DNA of 64,000 nt from assembly GCA_009741485.1 (NCBI GenBank), contig CM019218.1, positions 40,963,894-41,027,893 of the forward strand. Reading direction: 5' to 3'. This document shows, in pieces, positions 1 to 14,000 of the stretch. The position numbers and the translations under genes are program-made. Positions within the stretch are counted from its first letter, which is position 1, and every line of letters starts with the position of its first letter. This stretch comes from Malurus cyaneus samueli (taxonomy: Eukaryota; Chordata; Aves; Passeriformes; Maluridae). The notes under the pieces are model-generated. The model was not told the DNA's origin. It saw nothing but the letters and a program-made list of their open reading frames with translations, and ran no database searches.

Positions 1-312
1 GAAAGGAGACAGCAGGGCTGTGGGGGTTTTGCCATAAGGATAAGATACACAAACTGGCTGAGATGTCAAAACTTAGATCTAACAAAAATGAACCAAGTGC
101 CTCTAGATCATCTCAATCACAATCACAATGAGCTCAACACCAGGAATACGTAGACTTCACATTTATGATGGTGGAGAAATTGTTATTATTTAAGATACAG
201 TACAGGGACACTCTTGAAACCAGCACAAGGAAGGCATAAATCTAATTCTCTGGTAAAATATCTTTCACCTTTAATTTCTGGGATCTTTAAAATGTCCCCA
301 ACTAGCTGAGCT

Positions 313-925
313 AGATCACAGAATCATTTAGTGGGAAAAGATCCTCAAGATCATCCAGTCCAAGTTCAGCACTAAACCATGTCCCTAAGTGCCACATCCA
401 CGTGTCTTTTAACACCCCCAGGGATGGTGAGTCAGTCATTTCCCTGGGCAGCCTGTTCCAGTGGTTGACAGCTTGGATGTAAGTCCAGTCACCATCTCCA
501 GGCCCAGCCTCCAGTCAGATTTTACCATCCAAGCCAGGAGCAGCCAGCTTCTCCAGCATGTTGAGAGAAACTGTCAAACCTTTTACTACAGTCAAAGGAG
601 ACAACATCCACAGCCTTTCCTGCACCTACTAAGCAGGTCACCTTGTCACAGCAGGTCAGGTTGGTGAAGCAGGACCTGCCTTTTCCAAACCCATGCTGGC
701 TGATCCCCTGGTTGTCCTGTCATCACACTCAGGATGATCAGCTCCATGACTTTCCCTGGCACTGAGGTCAGGCTGACAGGCCTGGAGCTCTCTGGATCCT
801 CCTTCCGACCCTTTCTGAAGATGGGTGACACTTTGCTGAATTCCAGCCCGCTGGTACCTCCCAGTGCAGCCAGAACTGCTGGTAAATGTTTGAAAGATGC
901 TCCAGCTTTCTGCTCTCTGGTCAAT
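313..925 (-). mobile_element. CR1 LINE fragment, antisense, with a piece of reverse transcriptase
   Basis: It opens with the antisense CR1 3' end (ATCACAGAATCATTTAG) and the CTGGGCAGCCTGTTCCAGTG block. Further on, the minus strand encodes SPIFRKGRKEDPESSRPVSL around 740-850, a CR1 reverse-transcriptase signature. It is 5'-truncated and internally decayed. Whether this is one element with a deletion or two adjacent copies is unclear. Confidence 0.85.
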
Positions 926-3900
926 TGTTTTCCATGTCTTCCCATAATCTGATTACCTGAAAGAGATAAGGCAGTGCCAGAGGATGTGGGACACATGAAC
1001 ACAAAGGGCTTCCTCACACATCTTTCAATGATCACTGGAAGCCAAAGGCAGCTTTTTAAGATGTAGATGGAGCTACTATCCTCATCTTTTCAGTCTCTTG
1101 GCACCTCGGTGGACAGTCCCAGTACTATTTTTGTACCAGAACTCTATATTCTATTTACATATGAGCAAGAAAACAGTCACTAAAAGAACGATAGACAGAA
1201 ACTCGTAAAAATTTTAAGTCTTTCTGAGAAAGCTGACTCTCTCCCAAGTCCAAATATGCTTCCATTGTAAAAAGGTCTGTTTGTGTAAGGATTTTAGAGA
1301 TAACACAAGTTGTTAGGAATTCATAACACAAGTTGTTAGGTGAGGTGAGTCAAGGTTTTCTGGGATTGTCATAAAAACTGATTACGCATTGCCAGATAAG
1401 AAATTCCTCAAATTATTTAAGCAGCTGCCACATAAATGACCTCTTACTTTAAAAGTGGTGGTCAGTACTAAAATAATCTTTATGAACACTTCATTATTTA
1501 TATAAATCTACATCTGAAATAAAACTTGTACAATTGAACATCTTTGGAGTGTTCATAGGAATTCTAACGCAAATATGTTTATGTATAGGTATATATGATG
1601 TAAAAACATTGGTGTATTTATAAATGTTTTGGTAAAGCAGGCCACTAATTCTTTCAGTACATTGAAACTAATTTTAATTGAAAAAAATGAGCAAAAAGAA
1701 AATTATGTATTGTTCTCATGTGGTTGAAAGGCTATAGGGCCAGCTTTACATTTCCTGCTACTGGTGAGAGGAGCACCTGTTCCAGAAAACTTACCTTGCA
1801 CTTGCACACTTCCAGCAAAGAAAACTGCAACCTATTGTTGTTTAATCTGCTCTTCATTTACGAAACTCCAGCCAAGCATTCTAAATTATCACAAGAATTA
1901 TGGCAAGCCACATGAAAACATTTATTTTTAACACCACAAAAACTTCAGAAAAAACCCAAAAACTTCCAGAGTCAAAGGAACGTATTGTAGAGCTTTTCAT
2001 GAGAACTTGTGATTGCTATGGGAAAAAAACTGTCACTTAAAACAACGCCACATTTTTCTGTATTTCATTAATTTTCCATTGAACTGGAAAAACCCCAAAA
2101 CAAACACTTTCCATCCTCCCAGTCTTTAGGTATGCAAGAATCCAGAATTATTTTGTCACTGAGTTCTCCATAGAGTTATAACTCTCCATAGAGTTAATAC
2201 TGATTTCCTGTCCTAATATCACTTTCTTCCACTAACTAAGCAAACTGTTGTCTCAATGGAGCATTATATCCATTCAGGAGGGGGGGGTTGATTGGTTAGT
2301 TGTTTTTTTGTTTGTTTTGGTTTTGTTTTAGAGATGGTGTTTCCTGTGTTATTGATGCCTTAATTATGAAAAGTAAATTGTCAATTACCATTCATGACTA
2401 GATTGATTTAAATGGTATGCACTGACATACACTACTGAGCTGGATATAGTGCACATCCCTGAAGACAATTACTAGTTGAAATGGTTTAAAAATTAGACTG
2501 GCCTCAGGTTTAGAAAAGCACTGAGAAAAATAATGGCTTAGCCTATGCCTAAATCAGTCCCAACACCATTTGTTTTCCAGAATATCCCTTTTTGGATGGT
2601 TAGATTTATCGATTTATCAGCAAGTTAAGTCAAGTACTCTGCAACAATTGCAGGTTTTGCTTGATTAGTGGTCTTTTTATTATTTCACAAANTTAAAACC
2701 TCTTCAAGTGCATTGGACAAATCATTCTAACACAAGAAAATCTTTTTGCCTCCGCAGCCCCCATAATTCTGTGATGAGGTAGGCACAAGGGAAGGCTGCC
2801 TTCTCACACAAAGATTGCTTCACAGGTTCTCCAGGGCATCTCTTAGCCAAGAGTATTTGCCCCCAGCCATCACTGCACCTGTCTCATCACTCATGTTTGA
2901 GCAACAGATGCGCTGTTGCAATTACGCTCTTCAAACGTAATCAAGGCAGGTTTCTCTCAGGCCTCCCCCAGTGTTGTACCTGTACACACACACTGACACA
3001 TGAGCATTAAAGCAGAGTCTCAGCAGGGGAACTCAGAAGCCTGCTCCTATTTCTCCCCTGGCCTGAATCTGAAAGGCTTTGATAAACATGGTAGAAATAG
3101 CAGCAGATGGTCTTTACCAGTCCTCTCTGCCCATACAGAGATTGTACGTGGGCCCACACACACATGGAAATCATGCATTTCCTTTAAAGGGAGGTCCAAG
3201 AAGTAAAATTCTCTTCTAAATGCATTATGGAACATTAGAGTTGTGAAGTATTATTTCATTCAGAGTATGCCTACGACAATGACATAGAGACCACCTGCTT
3301 ATACTTTAAGGCACTCCTTGATAATGAATAAAATTGATATAATACTATACAAAGAACCTGTTCAAGTACAGGTGAAAAAGGATACTCACTTTTGACTTTC
3401 TTTTATCTTTTCTACCTTCCAAAACAGGTATTGTCTTCAAAATTAATGATGTCTTCCTGTAACTGCTGAAATTTAGCCTCTGCCTGAAGTGCCTCTCTCA
3501 GCTCAGACCACACTTTAAATTTAAGCTATGTGAATAATAATTGAGACAGCCCTGAGAGGTAAATTTCAATAATTACTCTTCTTCTATTAGTATTACCCAT
3601 TTCAGCAAGAGGGCCTAGATCCCCTGTTTGTGGCCTCTGTCAGCAGCTGTCAAGAGAATATATGGATAGCAGCAAGGAGGTCCCTTAGAACATTGTTAAG
3701 GATAAGCTGGCAAATCCCAAAATGTTTCTTCTGCTTCAGACTGGAAGTCACTCAGAACTGTTAGCCCTCGTTATGAGCTTGACGCCACCTGCTTTGAAGA
3801 CTGTGATAGTTAGCAAGTTCAAAATATTAATGGACAGAGGAAAGACTCCAAACATACCTGGAAACACTGTAATTCTTTTACATTTGTCAACAGGGAAATG

Positions 3901-6129
3901 CAAGGTGTCAATACATTTATTTCTCTATGTGCAACCAATTAACTCCTAATTTATAGTCACTGTGCAGTCAATTCAGTTCACTCTCTAAATACTCTTGGAG
4001 TGGGGGGAAATGGATTGTTACTTTCACTTGAACCTGTGCATTGCCTGTACTATAAAGTAAATAGTAAAGGGGCTCTAGAATTCTTGCCTAGTATCCTAGA
4101 ATGAGCAAGTAAGTCAACATATTGCACTCAGAATGTCTGGTTGAAATTCATGCTATAAGCCAGAAGTTTCAAACTTCGGAAGAGTGTAAGAAGAATTCTT
4201 TCCCTGATCAACCCTGGGATCTTTTGCAGTTCCTATTCTCCAGGCAAGGAGGAGGAAACAGCATGTTGCTGTCTGTTGAAACCTCCAGAAAGTCAGTGCA
4301 CACTGCTAATGCAGACTGAGACATGACACAGCAAGTATAAGCGTCTGCACAAGCAAACAGCCTCCATGGATATGCAAGCTTATAATTTATTTGGCAGAGA
4401 AGAAATTAGAAGTGTACCAAAGCTGCAAAATGAAGCATAATTATTTTCTTTAAATAGGTAGCTGAAGAAGGAATTAATTGATGGCTAGGTCAGTGGAGAG
4501 TATCCTGCAAAGTTCAATTGCTTGGATCCCCGTGAAGTGAACAGTGTGGTGTAACAAACATTATGTACACAATGCACAAATCATTAAAGTGCAGGAGACA
4601 TCTGCTGCTCTAACAATTCACTATATAGTTCATACAACAGTGAGCAGAAATAAAAATGTTCACAGCCTTCTTCCTATCTAGGTCTAAGCCACAAGAGAAA
4701 CTTCCAAAGTATAACAGGGAACCTCATGTTCTCTAATCTTTTAAGGAGGTAAATAGTGGTATTCATTAACACAGCATGAATCATTTTACTTAGTTCAGGT
4801 ACTGAACAAACAGAAAAGTCTGTCATTTTCCAGCTAGTTATTTTCTCATAATGACACAAATGTTTAACTTGACAGGTAGGGCCATTATTATGGAGAGAGG
4901 GAAGAACAGTATGGTTATTGTATCTGACTTAATATCTCTCATGACACCTACAAGTTAAAACAAAATTGACGTAAAAGCAAAGGAGCGCAAATAGAGTTCA
5001 AGCAAACAGTGATGGTTTCTCACTGATACAGGTGAGGCAGATTTTGTAAACATGCAAAGCAGCCCGTCAAGCTTCCAGTGATTTTCACCCCAGTTTAATC
5101 AACATGTGATTCCACCCAAATCCTAAGTTTCTCTGTTTCTTGGAACATGTTTCTACACATCTCCAGAAGGCTATCGTGAACATCCTCCTGCTTTGCCCAA
5201 GCATGACTACAAAGAAAGAAATCCCAAGAGGTTGGAAGTTTAAAACTTATGCTTAACTACGAACATGCTGAAAGATACTTTCAGCTTATCAGGTTTTTTC
5301 CTGTTTAATCTCTTATGGACATAACTGCTACACTGGCTTAGAGGAATCTGCTCTCTATGCCCTCAACATTTTAGGGACAAGCAGAATAGAACATCACTGC
5401 ATATGAGTCAGCAGTGTGCCCTGGAACTGTATCTTGAGGTGCAGAATACAGCCTCAAGCAGGAATAAAAAATACAGAAATCTTATTTTATAAGGAGCACA
5501 TTGCAGGGGAAAAAAAACCCAAAAAGTCAAATATTGTGACACTGAAATTAGGGATTAAAGTGTGACACAGACTTCAAGATTTGACAACAACCACAAAGCC
5601 CAGAAGAGCTATCTTTTTTTATTTCAAATCATGCCTCCTGCAATGGGAAATGATACAAAGATAGTAAGTATCCTAAAGGCACACATTTCCAGCAGATCTT
5701 AGAATACTCCTTCATTTTTACATTTTTTAATTACTCAGGAAAGTGGATGTCTTCATTGTGTTTCTTGCTTTCTTATGTAAAGAATAGGCTGGCAGAAGAC
5801 ATTTGAAAGAATGAAAAATTTAGCTTTCTGTGTTTTATCTGTGAAAATTTTACTTTGAGGCCGATTTCCTTCAAAAGTAAGCATACCCATTACAAATTAT
5901 TCACATTCTGGCCATCATGCCCATTGTCCTTACCCCAAAACAAGAAGATACTGACTGTTAATTTTAATCTGTATGGGCACGTATTTGTTGCCTCACTTCT
6001 GTTTAAGTGGTAGATGTTGTCAAAGGGTACATTTCCTCTGAATTAAGGAGATCTGACTGCTATCACATGTCTGAATTCCACACATTTCCTTCATAGACAT
6101 CACACATTCCTTCACACATCCATCCCAAA
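926..6129. other. Intergenic DNA downstream of PDHX
   Basis: AT-rich and mostly unique. It holds an 18-bp duplication near 2165, a G/T-rich stretch at about 2279-2330 and an N at 2692. No exon-like blocks or recognisable repeats beyond these. Bases 1-312 and 6471-7261 likewise show nothing I can name. The neighbour expected beyond this side from synteny is CD44; none of it is visible. Confidence 0.6.
2165..2200. repeat. 18-bp near-perfect tandem duplication
   Basis: TCTCCATAGAGTTATAAC is followed by TCTCCATAGAGTTAATAC, 2 copies differing at 2 bases, in the intergenic region. Confidence 0.85.
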
Positions 6130-6470
6130 TGACAATGCTGGCAAGCAGTGGGTGTAAAGAAATTAGAATTCAGCCTTGCCCAGGTCCAAAGTTGCAAAGG
6201 TTTATTTAACGTGGAGAAGCTGCCTCTCCTGCTGGGACAGCACAATGGATGCGAGCACTCACACCGACGAGAGGGGACACACACGCCATACTTACGTGCA
6301 ACAGCGCCTTCCAGTGGCTCCGAGAGTGCTGGGAAAGCACGAAGGAATGCGCCCCATGCAGAACCAGAGTGGCACAGAGAACTCACACAGCCTCACCCGC
6401 GGGAGCACGACCTAGGGATGCTGGGGAACACACAGCACCACTGCAGCAACACGTGCTAAAGTGAAAAGCA
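6130..6470 (-). mobile_element. CpG-rich patch, possible old LTR fragment
   Basis: About 340 bases far richer in CpG than the flanking AT-rich intergenic DNA, with no recognisable protein. The minus strand carries AATAAACC near the left side, followed by a short tail, as in the R-U5 part of an LTR. I could not find matching target duplications. It could also be a small CpG island. Confidence 0.35.
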
Positions 6471-7261
6471 GGACATCAGATTTAGTTTGCCTGCACAATC
6501 TCTTGGGCAGAGCAGATTCAGCAAATTATGAGAGCTCCTTGTACCTAATGGTCAATATATAAATCCATCTTTTTTTTTTTCACAGTAAAACGAGGTTGAC
6601 AAACAACTTCGGAAAAAAATGAAAGTTAGCCATTTCAAATTGCAAATTAATCTGCAGGACCCAGTCTTTAATATGGTTTATCACTAACAAACTCCTGGAG
6701 TTTGTAAATGTCCATTACTGCACAGTAAAGTAGATGTGGTAAAATCAAAATCTCTCCCTAGAATCAGATTAATAGTTTTTTAAATTTATGATATCAAAAG
6801 CTAAAGAAGCAAACTCACTTAGCAAAAATTCTCAACTCAGTATTAAGGAAAGGTTTCTTGCCGCCATAAATAATTCCTATGAATTATTAAGAAAAAGGAC
6901 TTGCACAAACCAGAATAAGACAAATTCCCATAATTCTATTGACAATTTATATTCTCATGAGGCCCTGCAAACACAGGTATTTAATAACATTCACATGCAA
7001 TATGTGCTTCCATACTTACATTAAAGAAAGATAACAATCTAATTCTGCTAATTTAAATTCCAGGCCACTGCACTCGAGCTTCAAGTTACATTTCAATACA
7101 CATTGATGATCAAACTTTCTACTTACATCTACATTCCATCCATGCAAAGAACAGCATAAACCATATACCAAATACTCAGTGTGCAAAATTTGACCTTTCA
7201 TACTGGGACCTCTATGAGAACACTGCTTGCACAATTAACTTGTGTTTTTTTCAATACTTAT

Positions 7262-7552
7262 AGAAGGCTTCTAAGAAAGATGGGAACAAACCTTTTAGCA
7301 GGACCTGTTGAAATAGGACAAGGGGTGAGGTTTTAAACTGAAAGCACGCAGGTTCAAACTAGATATAAGATGGTTTTTACAATGAGGGCTGTGAACACAG
7401 GAATAGGTTGCCCAGGGAGGCAGAAGATCCCCCATCCCTGGAAACATTCAAGGTCAGGGTGGATGGGGCTCAGATGTCCCTGCTCATTGCAGGAGAAGCT
7501 GGACTATTTGACCTTTAAAGGTCCCTTCCAACCCAAATTATTCTATTATTCC
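7262..7552 (+). mobile_element. CR1 LINE 3' fragment, sense
   Basis: Typical CR1 3' sequence: AATAGGACAAGGGG, GGTTGCCCAGGGAGG, AAGGTCCCTTCCAACCCA, ending in degenerate ATTCTATTATTC. It lies just beyond the PDHX 3' UTR. Confidence 0.85.
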
Positions 7553-7572
7553 CTTTTCATATTTCATAAAGT

Positions 7573-7578
7573 TTTATT
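7573..7578 (-). terminator. Candidate PDHX poly(A) signal
   Basis: The plus strand reads TTTATT, so the minus strand has AATAAA, about 255 bases past the PDHX stop. It sits just outside the end of a CR1 fragment. Without transcripts it is only the nearest canonical hexamer seen. Confidence 0.4.
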
Positions 7579-7830
7579 CAGTTTTTTTACAGATAAGTTT
7601 GACTTTCCTATGCAAACATGTGCCATTGGTAGTATGTGTTTAAAGAAATGTGATATCTCAAACTTTACAGTACAAAACCTGGTTTAGAAGACTAAAAGTT
7701 TCACATTAATTCATAAATTAAATATTTGTAACTGTCCATCTCCAGCTATTTACTCCTCTATACAGAAGAACAACCCTAAGTATATGACAGTTATCTATGT
7801 TGTCAAAACAGGAAGCAATCTTCACCAAGT

Positions 7831-8095
7831 TTAACATAAGGCCAGTCGTATTGGATTCTCTATATTGGCTTTCAATGTCTCCAGAAACTTTGAAGCCAGT
7901 TCATCATCCACCACTCGACCATCACTCGAAAGAGTCACTGTCATGAGTTGATGCTGTTCAAGTTTCCCATTCCCTTCTTCATCTTCCACAATCTTGAGCT
8001 CTGGTCTTGCTCGGCCCACAGCGAGGATGCAGGCCTGGGGAGGGTTTATGACTGCTGTGAAATCACTGATGCCAAACATGCCCAGATTGGAGATA
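7831..8095 (-). CDS. PDHX: PDHX coding exon 11 (C terminus and stop)
   Basis: 265 bases after a TTCATTCAG acceptor, with TAA at 7833-7831. It encodes [20 protein letters not shown] and, near the end, [13 protein letters not shown]473 sits where E2 enzymes have the catalytic His, and D478 replaces the E2 Gly. The protein ends NPIRLALC, two residues past the NPIRLA I recall for the human protein. Confidence 0.96.
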
Positions 8096-11000
8096 CTGAA
8101 TGAAATAGAAAAGAGTTTCAGTAACATCAGAAATTACATATTCCCTAGAAAATACAATCTATATTCAATGACTACTATGATTTAAATTCCCTGCAAGGCA
8201 AAACCCATTGAGTTAAAAATAGATGTGAACTGTTTTCAGTTGAACACATTTAGACTCTCAAGGGTTTGGAATTTTTGCAATTAAAAATAACGCACCTTTT
8301 TTTAAGTCCCATTTTTTTATAGCAATATATTCTTGAACTGCACACACAAAAGGCAGAAAGTAGGCCAGCAAAGCAATATCTTAAAAATATTTTGCCTGCC
8401 CCTGTTCCAAGCCAAATGTCTTTTAAACTGAACCTCACAGCTGCAAGTTACAAAGGCTGCTGGTATTCACTAATTGATAAAATTTGGGCATCCAGGTATT
8501 GCTCAGGCACATGGAACCATCATCGTGCCTTTCTTCCTCAAACATTTCTGTCCATGTCACCACCTGTGAAGTGGTATAATGGGAAAGGCTTGAACTCTTT
8601 TGTGACAGGCTGTCTATGGAGAAAGCTGGCCCAGCATCTCCTTTTTGGTTATAGTTACAGCAAAGAGTGGAAAAATGAGTAAACGGTACAGAATCATGGA
8701 ATTGTTTGGGCTGGAAGGGATCTTTAAAGATCATCCAGTGCAGCTTCCCCTGCAATAAGCAGGGACATCTTCAGTTAAATCAGGCTGCTTAGAGCCCCAT
8801 CCAATCTGATCTTGAATGGGATGGGGCATCAATCACCTCTCTGGGCAACCTGTTGATGGACATCAGTGACAAATTGTCACTGATGAAGTACAGATCAACA
8901 GATGACACCATGCTGAGTGGTGCTGCTGACAAACCTGAGAATAGGAAGCCATCCAGAGGGACCTGGACAAGATCATGAATTGGGCCCATGGGAACCTTAT
9001 GAGACTCAACAAAGCCAAGTGCAAGGTGCTGCACCTGGGCCAGAGCAACCCCCGATACCAATACAGGCTGAGGGATGAACAGGTTGAGAGCAGCCTTGCT
9101 GAGATGGACCTGGGGGTGCTGGTGGATGAAAAGTAGGTCCTGAGGCAGCAGTGTACACTTGTCGCTCAGGAATCAAACCATATCCTGGGCTGCACCAAAA
9201 ATGGTGTGGCCAGCAGGTCAAGGGAAGTAATTGGACACTTACAGGGATGGCAACTCAACAGTTCCCTGGGCAACCTGCTCCAATGCTCGACAATCCATTT
9301 GATGAAGGACTTTGCTTATCACTCAATTTAAACTTCCCCTGGTGCAACTTGAAGCCATTTCCTCTCCTCCTGTTACTCATTACCTGAGAGAAGAGACCAA
9401 CCCATACCTCACTACAACTACACCCCTTTCAGCCAGAAAGAGTAGAGAGTGATAAGGTCCCCCTTGAGCCTCTTTTTCTCCAGGTTGAACAATCCCAGTT
9501 CCTCACAGGACTTGTGCTCCAGACCCTTCTCCAGTCCCATTACCCTTCTCTGGACACACTGCAGTGCCTCAACGTCTTTCTTGTGGAGAGAAGCCCAAAA
9601 CTGAACACAGGACTCAAGGTGTAGCCTCACCAGTGCCAAGTACAGATGAAATGAACCTGTACCAAGGTAATTGCTTCCCCCTGACAAAAGACAGTCTAGT
9701 TTTGGTCCTCAGAATCATCACATGGAGTTTCATCCGAAATGGAGCAATATTTTAAAAACAATGCATTAAAAGACAGTGGAATAGCTAAGGATAACACAGC
9801 TCTGAATCTATGTTGCATGTATTAAAAGACTGCTAGAATTTTACCTAAAAGATCCTCCCTGGTACTCTTCTGGTAACAGCTTTCCATCTCTAGCCTTCTT
9901 TGCTAGAGCCTAAAGAAAATGAAAGAATAAAACAGGCATAGAAAAGAAAGAAATTAATGTGTTGACATAGACTAATTCTTTTTAATTCAGTAAGACATTT
10001 AAAGTACCATACAGACATTAAGGCAGCAAAAGTCAGATCTGCATTTGCATTTGGGAAGCACCCCAGCAACACTGTTGTTCTATTTGCAATGATTTGGCAG
10101 AGACTAGAACACAAAACTTCATTTTCCCACCAACACTGGCTGTTCAGTAAAAGCTGTTCTCTCACCTGACAAATATTGTGCCAGTTTTACAATGGAACGA
10201 CCATTCTCCCTGGTGTTTTTAGACTGTCTACCAGAATACTGGATATGAGATATTCTCATGTGATAAATTCACCTTATTCCTAACGTATTTATTTAAAGAA
10301 ACTGACATATACTATTTCAGAACTTTCTACCAGATTGAATGAATACATTTCTCCCAAATATTCAACTACCTTGAAGAGTGCCTTTAAGGCCACTCCTTCT
10401 GTGATCTCCACTTCATTTGAGAGACTTTTCTTCAAAAATCAACAGAAGAGATATTCAAATACAGTCCAAGAAGTTCATACTATGTTCCAAGATAAGATCA
10501 CAGCGTTGTACAAAACTTTAAAAATCATAATAAGTGTGTCAAGGATACAGCGAGCTTTAATTTAGGCTTTTATTCATCTCTGTGTAATTAGTGAGCCAGA
10601 AGACAATAGCCACAGGAACAGCATTCACACAACAGGGTCAATATAAGCGTGATGCATTTGTGCAATTGCATTATTTGAATGATGAAAATATGGTGCCAGG
10701 ATGCACATGACCTGGAAAGAAGTTAATTTTAACATGAAGCAGAAGGGGATATATAAGCAATTACAGAAAGAAAGCGCCTGCCAAACTACAGGGAGACTGA
10801 TAAAGAAGCAGCTGCAGTTACAGTCTGTTGTCTCCGCGTGTGCATGTCAGGTATGTATTTATTTCTGTAATTTGATGAAGAAGTTGAAAAGCAAAATGAT
10901 GGTGGTGTGGACACCTATGTGTGCAATCCTATGTGACCCCGTGTCTATTAGAGGGAGCAGTGTGACCTGTGCTACACACATTCCATTTGAAAGCCAAGGG

Positions 11001-14000
11001 GAATGCTCTCTACCATGGCCCCACTGAACACAACACAAATCTGCATTTTCATCACGGGAACTGCAGGACATTGGTCTTTGGTAACAGAGGTTTGCAATAC
11101 TACAGTAATACAGGTATTGGGGATGATAATGAAAGCACAACATTTAAGAATGCTTTTCTTCCTGTCATTCTATCATTAACCCCACAACAACCTTAGCAGA
11201 CCTTCCTCCTCAACTGACTACTAGTGAAAGGAACTGTTTTCACAACACAGCATAAAGCAAGCAATATGGACTAGAAAAATTTTTAAATCATAAAGATTTA
11301 AATCAAAAATCATTAATCGTTTTGTGGCATAACACACCTTTTTCTGCTACAACTTTATTTCTTGTTCCCCTCTGTCAACACAGGTTATTATGACTTCTAT
11401 AGTTTTTCCCAAAAGGCAAGAATTTACGAAGTGCAGTGTTGTCTAGTTTGGGTACAGTTTTACACCCTAGAAACTACTTTCACTGCATTCCCCACATGCT
11501 GTAGGCCTTTGATCCGCCCTCGTTAAATGACAAAAAAAGGACTATGTTGGGACATTTCATCATTCATTGTACCTTTGCCTGCCAAAACCACGCCTTTATC
11601 TGCCAACAACTGCCATAGGTCACTCTGACTGGCATCTGGTCTATGCAAAATACTGCTCATTAGTCTGAGGAGTTTAAAGTTACATCCTTAATTGAGCTGC
11701 ATATTGAAAAAAATACAGATAGAAATATGTTTCATAAAATAATTGCAAAGAGAGTAAAATAGACAGACAAAAGAAAATTTCTGGGAAAAGGAAAAATCAC
11801 CAAAAAACCCAAAATCTCAAATCCCAAGGCTGTAAGTACTAAAGAAATTATCATTAAGTAGCTTTTTTGTAAGGATTGAAGAAATACAATTATATTAAAT
11901 GGCAGAAGACTGTACATGTTTATTTTTCTAACATGTAGTCACCATTCAACGAAATAACTTGATAACTACATTATTGTTAATTAGAAACAAAGAGTTGCAA
12001 AATTAGTAAGAATTCTGAAGTATAAGTAATGTTGGAACTGTTTTAGATCCACTGCCTCAATTACTAGTGATGTGTATCTGGGTCACGCTACATTTTCTGC
12101 GACAGAAAATGATCCAGCTGCTCTGTTCCTCAGCCTGCTGCACATTTCAGACCTACCTTTGCAGAGGCAGCAATTTCCTGTATTCCCTTGGCAGCAACAT
12201 CTTTTATGATTGGCGTAATGAGACCTCGGTCCGTTGCCACAGCAATGGAGATGTCAATGGACTGCAGCCGCCTGCAGACTTCCCCATCCCACGTTGCATT
12301 CACATCTGGCATTTGCTAAAAAACACAGACAGACAATAAAAGACAGCTGTTAGAAGCATAACAGTGCAATCAGTTATTAAGAAAAAGGAAATTCCTTTAA
12401 GACACATAGCTACATATAGGCATTCACCAAATTAATTCACTTGCACTGATTTTGTTTATATTCACTTCATCAAAAAGCATGAATGTATGCACCAGAAGCT
12501 GAAAGAAGCAGCTTTTAGGTGCTGCAAAAGAAAAAATAGCAAATGACTACAAATTTCTTCGCTGATACCACCTTATGATGGCCCAGCATGTAAAGCTTCA
12601 AATCAGTGCAATTTCTCCCACCAAATAAATCATAGGATGTAGAATTTAAAAGCATGGAAATGCACATCCTACTAGACCACATGTTGTTTTCCACTGGTGT
12701 CTCAAGCATAACTCTCAACAAATAAAATATGCTGCAGATACATTCACTGTTATTCAGAAATTCTCCTAAAATGCATCTGATTTTTTCTTGTGAGTGGACT
12801 AAGTCAAAATTGAGATATTTACTGATAAATTCATTTAGTTTTTGGAGTTTAATGAAATGAAGAAGAAATTCCAGAAAAAACTGTGGGAGAGACACATTAC
12901 CAAAAGTGACTCTGCTATCACTCAAAAGTAACTGCACTCCTAGGAAGAAGTAGTGTGACAGTACACTCAGTTCCTATTCTTCAACACCATAATGTACAGT
13001 GTAAAAAAAAGAAAAAAGAGAGGGAAAAAAATAAGTATGTAGTATTCTTCTTTACAAGCTAAATAAACTTATAGATGTCCCACAGTTCACACAGTTCTAA
13101 GATGCCCTCAAGTGGGTGCTGTGTAACTATGTCTCTATACAAAGGATTCAAAAGAGATAGATGGTAGGGACAGAATCTGTCACTTCAGCAATGAAAGATT
13201 TATTTTTAAAGGACAGCTGCTATAGGAGCTATTGTTACTAAGTCCAACCACTTGAGGATATCAACCTGGAAGTATTAGTTCCCAATTTCAGCATGGGGAG
13301 TTGCAGGTGGAACTATTTTAGAGGTTTTTTTTTGAGCAGTAGAGCACGTCTTTTACGAAACACTGACAGAAAGTAGCTGAGACGTGAGCTTGTTTTCTGA
13401 TATACCAAATTAAACCTGTTGGGATATTTTTTAAAATGCATTATTTTAATAGTCAAACAAATACTAGCATAGATTTCTAAAATAGAAGAATTTCATTAAT
13501 TTCTTCCATATCAACACAATATTGCCATAATCTTTCTCAAACTAACAACCCCCTCAGAAGACAAAGCCTCTTGCTCTCTGTCTCCAGTTCCTTTCACCTG
13601 CTCTCTGGTGCAGAGATCTGTTACCCAGTACTCAGTTCATGGTAAATTTTGGGTGTCACCATTTCCTCATATTAGGTTTCATTACATCAGTAAAAGAAGC
13701 TTCTTGCTATGTATACATCTAACAAAAGCACAGCATACATACTTAGTTCCTCCTCCTTTTGTTTTTGGTTTTAACTTGTAGTGTTTCTTCCAGTCTAAAG
13801 GATGCTTCAAACTTCTCTCAGGCACTTGCTTATGAAACTGCCTAGAATCCTGTCTATTTTCTGTCCAAATTGCAATTATCCATTAATCTATACACATTAA
13901 TGTTTAGCACATGTTCAGCTAGAAATTAGTTAAGTCTTTTGTAGTCCACTGTTCTTTCAATTCCATACATCCATGGCAATAGGAATAGTCCCCCAACTTA

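Noticed and set aside
646..1035. 129-codon minus-strand frame as a host gene
   Set aside because: Its recognisable part is CR1 reverse transcriptase, so it is a mobile-element remnant.
2692..2692. Ambiguous base N
   Set aside because: A single unresolved base in intergenic DNA; affects no feature.
12515..12937. 140-codon frame inside PDHX intron 8
   Set aside because: No homology seen, and exons 8 and 9 already join in frame across it.
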